NCBI RefSeq assembly: GCF_028728065.1
Contig: NZ_CP117811.1
Location: 1,798,001-1,862,000, forward strand
Direction of reading: 5' to 3'
DNA: 64,000 bases
From: Lentisphaera profundi
Lineage (GTDB): Bacteria > Verrucomicrobiota > Lentisphaeria > Lentisphaerales > Lentisphaeraceae
Below are positions 63,042-64,000 of the stretch, in pieces. The notes beneath the pieces are model-generated. The model made no database searches, had not been told where the DNA came from, and worked only from the letters and a program-made list of their open reading frames with translations. Every line of letters starts with the position of its first letter. Within the stretch, counting starts at the first letter, position 1. Both the position numbers and the translations under genes were made by a program.

Positions 63042-64000
63042 ATGGCAAAGAAACGCATTGCTCTCGCTTTCCCCATGGGATCAAGTCACTTAGAGAAAAC
63101 CGCTTATGGCATTCGTCAATACTGTAATAGTGAGAGTGATAAGTGGAAATTAATTACTAATCCAGAAACCCACATCTTAAAATTATCCGATATTCAGCAA
63201 AATTCCGTAGACGGTATCATTGCCATGTTGCGCAATCAAGAAGACCTTGACTGGGCCTCAAAATTATCTACTCCAATTATCAATATTTCCGGTACGCTCA
63301 CTCATTCGATCCACCCCAGAGTGTGCCCCGATTTTTTTAGCATGGGAAAATTAGCCGCCGACCATTTTTTTGAACGAGGCTTCACTAATTTTGCTTTTTT
63401 TGGTTTGAGTTCAACTCATTTTTCTAAGCAAATGTTTATGGGCTATAAACAACAAATTGAACAAAGAAATCAGGCCATCGATTGCCTCGAAGTTCCCTTT
63501 GGAGCCGATTTTTTTAATAATGATGAGCAAGTACTTCAATTCTTAAAAGATCTCCCCTTGCCCTGCGCCATCCTAGCCGCTCATGACCCTCGTGCTCAAA
63601 TGCTTATTCAAGCGTGCGAAGAGCTGAATTTAAAGGTCCCCGAAGATATCGCTATCCTAGGATCTAATAATGATACCGTGAGCTGTGAATTTTCATCCCC
63701 TCCTCTTTCAAGTATTGAACGAGATGATCAAAAAATCGGCTTTGAAGCAGCCAAAGCACTCGATATGCTGATGCGTGGAGAAGCTTGCCAACAAGACTTA
63801 CTCATCCAACCTTTGGGGATCCAAGAGCGTAAATCTACCGAAATTTTCACCCCGAAACACCCTGAAATAAAAATCGCCTTAGATTTCATCGAACAACAAT
63901 TCACCCAATCACTTAACGTTCAGATGATTTGTGACCACTTAGGGCGTTCTCGACGTTGGCTTGAGTATGCCTTTCGTGAAGAATTACAACAAAGCCCCAA
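63042..64000 (+). CDS. XylR-like AraC-family regulator with sugar-binding domain, 3' end outside window
   Basis: An ATG at 63042 opens a frame that runs to the window edge (319 codons seen). Residues 5-275 are a LacI/PBP-type effector domain (AILAAHDPRAQMLI, VPEDIAILGSNND, CEFSSPPLSSIERD), and the AraC helix-turn-helix begins near residue 285 (IALDFIEQQFTQSLNVQMIC in part, then LGRSRRWLEYAFREEL). Gram-negative XylR has this order. It is divergent from the DUF1080 operon with candidate operators between, so it probably activates that operon in response to a sugar. Confidence 0.9.
   Translation, partial: MAKKRIALAFPMGSSHLEKTAYGIRQYCNSESDKWKLITNPETHILKLSDIQQNSVDGIIAMLRNQEDLDWASKLSTPIINISGTLTHSIHPRVCPDFFSMGKLAADHFFERGFTNFAFFGLSSTHFSKQMFMGYKQQIEQRNQAIDCLEVPFGADFFNNDEQVLQFLKDLPLPCAILAAHDPRAQMLIQACEELNLKVPEDIAILGSNNDTVSCEFSSPPLSSIERDDQKIGFEAAKALDMLMRGEACQQDLLIQPLGIQERKSTEIFTPKHPEIKIALDFIEQQFTQSLNVQMICDHLGRSRRWLEYAFREELQQSP

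Noticed and set aside
1-64000. tRNA or rRNA genes
   Set aside because: No T-loop-like GGTTCGAATCC stretches in a cloverleaf context and no rRNA-like segments were seen on reading. A covariance scan could not be run.

Overview
The window is about 64 kb of bacterial chromosome with moderate-to-low GC, densely coding on both strands. The gene content points to the PVC superphylum, most likely a marine member of Lentisphaerota close to Lentisphaera. This is an inference from several features: a formylglycine-type sulfatase, a PVC-style membrane dehydrogenase with a terminal cytochrome c domain, DUF1080 and Gfo/Idh/MocA genes, a XylR-type regulator, ECF sigma factors with a Ser/Thr kinase, peptidoglycan genes, and a MurA with Asp in place of the catalytic Cys. 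No rRNA or tRNA gene was seen.

Layout. 1-3042 (minus): fabI-asd-tyrS, tightly packed, with tyrS running off the left edge. 3201-5297 (minus): Ser/Thr kinase, ECF sigma factor, small zinc-binding anti-sigma candidate. 5389-10938 (plus): LOG-family protein, AsmA-like protein, DnaQ-like exonuclease, leuA, an NAD-dependent epimerase/3beta-HSD protein and a PD-(D/E)XK nuclease. 10935-16068 (minus): RNB ribonuclease, inositol-phosphatase family, ftsW, murG. 16069-16555 is a divergent intergenic region holding a strong candidate small RNA with two homologous stem-loops. 16556-21211 (plus): mreB-plsY-gpsA-hypothetical-murA envelope operon. 21214-29169: condensation-like acyltransferase, carB, a DUF368 polyprenyl-phosphate transporter and ilvD. 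29537-37304 (plus): assimilatory nitrate/nitrite operon (nirB, nirD, a fused nitrate reductase-oxidoreductase, and a rubredoxin-tailed protein). 37393-42751: sigma factor, DUF3313 lipoprotein, alr, lactonase, PPi-phosphofructokinase. 42991-49623: five-domain S1 protein, FHA-GAF-degenerate AAA+ protein, RsmI-like methylase, TPR lipoprotein, dnaG. 49624-50703: accessory patch with a broken REP-associated transposase and nine copies of a GC-rich palindromic repeat, five of them in a 54-bp tandem array. 50704-64000: sugar catabolism region with a GPH symporter, solute-binding lipoprotein, GntR regulator, an operon of DUF1080, Nramp-like transporter, a small membrane protein, sulfatase, Gfo/Idh/MocA, TIM-barrel isomerase and cytochrome-dehydrogenase, and a divergent XylR-like regulator cut by the right edge.

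How the parts fit. The first two thirds is mostly housekeeping: amino-acid, lipid, nucleotide and cell-wall synthesis plus nitrate assimilation. The last 14 kb looks like an inducible locus for a sulfated or keto-convertible glycoside, with candidate operators in front of the divergent promoters. The most unusual items are the tandem anti-Shine-Dalgarno stem-loop RNA upstream of mreB, the rubredoxin-tailed protein in the nitrate operon, a small membrane protein overlapping two neighbours, a lipoprotein gene that seems to start with ATC, and the RAYT gene interrupted by its own repeat family.
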